Shown here: one piece after another, positions 63,549-64,000 of the stretch | Numbering within the stretch: position 1 is the first letter of the stretch | How the letters are laid out: every line of letters starts with the position of its first letter | Origin: Pseudomonas lini | Lineage (GTDB): Bacteria; Pseudomonadota; Gammaproteobacteria; Pseudomonadales; Pseudomonadaceae | Direction: 5' to 3' | Assembly (NCBI RefSeq): GCF_030812475.1 | Contig: NZ_JAUSSR010000001.1 | Coordinates: 310,001-374,000, forward strand | Length of the DNA: 64,000 nt | Translations under genes and position numbers: made by a program | Notes under the pieces: generated by a model | Databases searched by the model: none | Told to the model about the DNA's origin: nothing | The model's input: the letters and a program-made list of their open reading frames with translations, nothing else

Positions 63549-64000
63549 ATGAATCTTCACGAGTATCAGGGTAAGCAGCTGTTCGCTGAATACGGCCTGC
63601 CAGTATCCCAGGGTTTCGCCGTAGACACCCCGGAAGCAGCAGCAGAAGCATGCGACAAGATCGGCGGGACCGAATGGGTTGTCAAAGCCCAGGTTCACGC
63701 GGGTGGTCGCGGTAAAGCGGGCGGCGTAAAGCTGGTTCGTAGCAAAGAAGACGCCAAAGCATTCGCTCAGCAGTGGTTGGGCAAGCGTCTGGTGACTTAC
63801 CAGACTGATGCCAATGGTCAGCCAGTCACCAAGATCCTGGTTGAATCGTGCACTGATATCGCTAAAGAGCTGTACCTGGGCGCTGTCGTTGACCGTTCGA
63901 GCCGTCGCATCGTGTTCATGGCGTCCACCGAAGGTGGCGTGGACATCGAGAAAATCGCTCACGACACCCCTGAGAAAATCCTCAAGGCCACTATCGATCC
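63549..64000 (+). CDS. sucC: Succinyl-CoA synthetase beta subunit (5' part)
   Basis: The first 150 codons are in the window: [40 protein letters not shown] (ATP-grasp nucleotide-binding loop), [20 protein letters not shown] and [20 protein letters not shown]. It joins succinyl-CoA cleavage to ATP or GTP synthesis with SucD, expected just outside the window. Confidence 0.97.
   Translation, partial: MNLHEYQGKQLFAEYGLPVSQGFAVDTPEAAAEACDKIGGTEWVVKAQVHAGGRGKAGGVKLVRSKEDAKAFAQQWLGKRLVTYQTDANGQPVTKILVESCTDIAKELYLGAVVDRSSRRIVFMASTEGGVDIEKIAHDTPEKILKATID

Overview
This window is chromosomal DNA of a fluorescent-group Pseudomonas (P. fluorescens complex). The gene order is the one known from Pseudomonas: flhA-flhF-fleN-fliA-cheYZAB-motCD-par-cheW, then ccmABCDEFG-H-I, the gcl-hyi-glxR-ttuD-pyk block, and gltA facing sdhCDAB-sucAB-lpdG-sucC. 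GC is high throughout, and the intergenic gaps are full of the REP doublets (TGTGGGAGCGAGC...GCTCGCGA type) typical of this group. The one clear departure is the AT-richer left edge.

Layout. (1) Positions 1-3.5 kb are a degenerate cluster of three short orphan RHS-core toxin genes: one minus-strand gene that runs off the window, one plus-strand gene with a frameshift and a PARP/ART-like C-terminal tip, and one minus-strand remnant. A segment duplicated at about 98% identity lies on both sides of the middle gene and ends about 50 bp before flhA. (2) 3.9-18.4 kb is the flagellar export, flagellar regulation and chemotaxis operon. A REP-derived 81-bp tandem repeat is wedged between the ParA-like and ParP-like genes. 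(3) 18.4-20.5 kb holds an FlhB C-domain-like gene and a FliK-like gene on the minus strand. (4) 20.7-27.7 kb is the cytochrome c maturation (ccm) operon. (5) 27.7-34.2 kb is mixed: a lipoprotein, phnN, hicAB, an MFS transporter, the sulfate-binding protein, a voltage-gated K+ channel with a zinc ribbon, and a urea transporter. (6) 34.3-43.0 kb is the glyoxylate carboligase block with a divergent GlcG/HbpS gene, a REP-associated tyrosine transposase (RAYT) between REP doublets, and a TetR regulator. (7) 43.1-52.0 kb holds a DUF808 membrane protein, an MlaA-like protein with an alpha/beta hydrolase, a GH17-like membrane enzyme, an orphan betaine-type binding protein, and DUF485-actP. (8) 52.6-64.0 kb is the TCA-cycle gene block.

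How the genes work together. FlhA, FlhF, FleN and FliA set flagellar export, polar placement, number and late-gene transcription. CheY/Z/A/B/W with the ParA/ParP pair form the chemotaxis array and its polar positioning, and MotCD are the second stator. CcmA-I assemble c-type cytochromes. Gcl, Hyi, GlxR, TtuD and Pyk take two glyoxylate to tartronate semialdehyde, then glycerate, 2-phosphoglycerate and pyruvate. ActP imports acetate, which feeds GltA. SdhCDAB, SucAB, LpdG and SucC form the succinate/2-oxoglutarate arm of the TCA cycle.

The most unusual parts are the RHS cluster before flhA, the in-frame REP tandem repeat between the par genes, the REP doublets in every internal gap of the gcl block, and the roughly 210-nt composite palindrome beside sbp. 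All functional calls rest on sequence reading and family knowledge; no search was run.
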